7,137 bases of DNA. It comes from Chloroflexota bacterium (GTDB lineage Bacteria > Chloroflexota > Limnocylindria > Limnocylindrales > CSP1-4). Location: positions 1 to 7,137 of the forward strand of contig JAKAMV010000531.1 of assembly GCA_021812735.1 (NCBI GenBank), written 5' to 3'. Under the pieces are notes generated by a model. It was not told the origin of the DNA, did no database searches, and saw only the letters and a list, made by a program, of their open reading frames with translations. The translations under genes and the position numbers were made by a program. Below, in pieces: positions 6,669 through 7,137 of the stretch. Position 1 is the first letter of the stretch, and each line of letters starts with the position of its first letter.

Positions 6669-6691
6669 GTCACGACGTCTGTCACGACGTC
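6669..6691. repeat. Tandem direct repeat GTCACGACGTC x2 in divergent promoter region
   Basis: Two exact 11-base copies, at 6669-6679 and 6681-6691, are separated by a single T, giving a 12-base period. Each contains the self-complementary GACGTC, so the pair can also be read as an inverted repeat. The block lies in the 114-base gap between the helicase start and the divergent plus-strand gene. It is just upstream of the plus-strand -10 and about 30-50 bases upstream of the helicase GTG, where an operator serving both genes would be expected. On the minus strand the junction also spells GTGACA, which is close to a -35 hexamer. No regulator is identified. Confidence 0.7.
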
Positions 6692-6702
6692 CCGGACCGG
6701 GA

Positions 6703-6711
6703 TGCTATCCT
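6703..6711 (+). promoter_or_regulatory. Extended -10 promoter element for the divergent membrane-protein gene
   Basis: TGCTATCCT is a TG-n extended -10 followed by the hexamer TATCCT (four of six consensus positions, including the TAT start and final T). Transcription would begin near 6718, giving a leader of about 35 bases to the ATG at 6753. There is no good -35. The tandem repeat at 6669-6691 occupies that position, which suggests activator or repressor control, but this is inference. Confidence 0.4.
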
Positions 6712-6752
6712 AGCGTTCCGACCGGTGGCCCACGCTCCGCCGATCCGCACGC

Positions 6753-7130
6753 ATGAGGTCCCTCCGCCAGATGAGCAAGCGTCCGCGCGCCGCGCGGTCC
6801 TCGAAGCGCCAGCGGCCCCAACCTGCGGCTGCGAGCCCGCGCCGGGCCGCCCCCGCAGCTCCCGCCGCGGCTCCCGCTGCAGCCCCCGCAGCCGTCGCGA
6901 CCACGCCGGTCGTCCCGGCCACGTCCGATCCTGAGCCGCGGTCGGCGCCGACGCGTCCTCAGGCCCGCCCGAGCGGGAAACCGAGCGGGCTCCTCGCCCA
7001 GAAGGCCGCCAACGAATACGTGTACGTCGCCCAGGACCTGCGGCGCATCGGGACCTTCGCGGCCGCGGTGACGGTCCTGATGCTCCTCGTCTGGGTGCTC
7101 GTCGACCTGGTCCACGTCGTGGCGATCTAG
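6753..7130 (+). CDS. Hypothetical tail-anchored protein with Ala/Pro-rich linker
   Basis: The family is not recognised. The 125-residue product has three zones: a basic N-terminus (about 1-31, many R/K), an Ala/Pro-rich low-complexity linker (about 32-75, including PAAPAAAPAAAPAA), and a conserved-looking end. That end has NEYVYVAQDLRRIG (87-100) followed by one hydrophobic segment (about 101-123) that finishes the protein. The layout suggests a cytoplasmic, nucleic-acid- or phospholipid-friendly basic tail, a flexible spacer and a C-terminal membrane anchor. The start could be ATG 6753 or ATG 6771 (MSKRPRAARS); neither has a well-placed Shine-Dalgarno sequence, and GAGG is about 12 bases before the second. 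It diverges from the helicase gene. The TAG stop (7128-7130) overlaps a sequence identical to the start of an Illumina adapter, so the true C-terminus may lie beyond the contig. Confidence 0.65.
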   Translation: MRSLRQMSKRPRAARSSKRQRPQPAAASPRRAAPAAPAAAPAAAPAAVATTPVVPATSDPEPRSAPTRPQARPSGKPSGLLAQKAANEYVYVAQDLRRIGTFAAAVTVLMLLVWVLVDLVHVVAI

Positions 7131-7137
7131 ATCGGAA
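7129..7137. other. Possible Illumina adapter remnant at the contig end
   Basis: The last nine bases, AGATCGGAA, equal the first nine of the common Illumina adapter (AGATCGGAAGAGC). They sit exactly at the end of the window, where untrimmed adapter would appear. They also form part of the palindrome GATCTAGATC (7124-7133), so a natural origin cannot be excluded. Confidence 0.45.

Noticed and set aside
6639..6752. LexA/SOS box upstream of the helicase
   Set aside because: I looked for a CGAAC-n4-GTTCG type dyad or a CTG-n10-CAG site. Only an isolated GTTCCG half-like stretch near 6715-6720 is present.
6850..6905. GC-rich imperfect repeats in the divergent gene as a possible CRISPR or regulatory array
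   Set aside because: They are in-frame codons of an Ala/Pro-rich linker, with no regular repeat-spacer pattern.
7124..7133. Palindrome GATCTAGATC as a regulatory or integration site
   Set aside because: It overlaps the last stop codon and the adapter-like tail, so it is more simply explained by the contig end or by chance.

Overview
The window is GC-rich bacterial chromosome, roughly 70% G+C by eye, with strong G/C preference at third codon positions and several GTG starts. I see no phage, insertion sequence, CRISPR array, tRNA or rRNA. Base composition and gene types fit a high-GC Chloroflexota or Actinomycetota-like bacterium, but I recognise no phylogenetic marker, so the phylum is a guess. 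The odd length and an Illumina-adapter-like 3' end (AGATCGGAA, 7129-7137) suggest a short metagenomic contig rather than an excerpt of a finished genome.

Five genes run on the minus strand and one on the plus strand. In minus-strand transcription order, from the right: (i) 6638-3630, a 1002-residue UvrD/PcrA-type (SF1A) helicase fused to a C-terminal PD-(D/E)XK nuclease with a probable 4Fe-4S cluster, a DNA break-processing or repair enzyme; (ii) 3505-3131, a 124-residue protein with four predicted membrane segments and unknown function; (iii) 3024-1951, an agmatinase-family ureohydrolase with all its manganese ligands; (iv) 1796-594, an M20D-family metallo-amidohydrolase of the AbgB/PM20D2 type; (v) 597-1, the first 199 codons of a class I SAM-dependent methyltransferase, which overlaps the previous stop by GTGA and runs off the left edge. 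Diverging from the helicase, on the plus strand at 6753-7130, is a short protein with a basic N-terminus, an Ala/Pro-rich linker and one C-terminal membrane segment.

Genes iii to v may form a small catabolic unit: the amidohydrolase could cleave an amide or dipeptide, the ureohydrolase would remove urea from a guanidino compound, and the methyltransferase is translationally coupled to the amidohydrolase. The helicase-nuclease is a separate function. A tandem direct repeat (GTCACGACGTC twice, 12-base period) sits in the 114-base divergent promoter region and is the best candidate for an undescribed regulatory site. Overall this is mostly ordinary housekeeping and metabolic sequence. The points worth following up are the solo helicase-nuclease, the divergent-promoter repeat, the amidohydrolase/ureohydrolase/methyltransferase association, and the possible adapter remnant that would make the last stop codon artificial.
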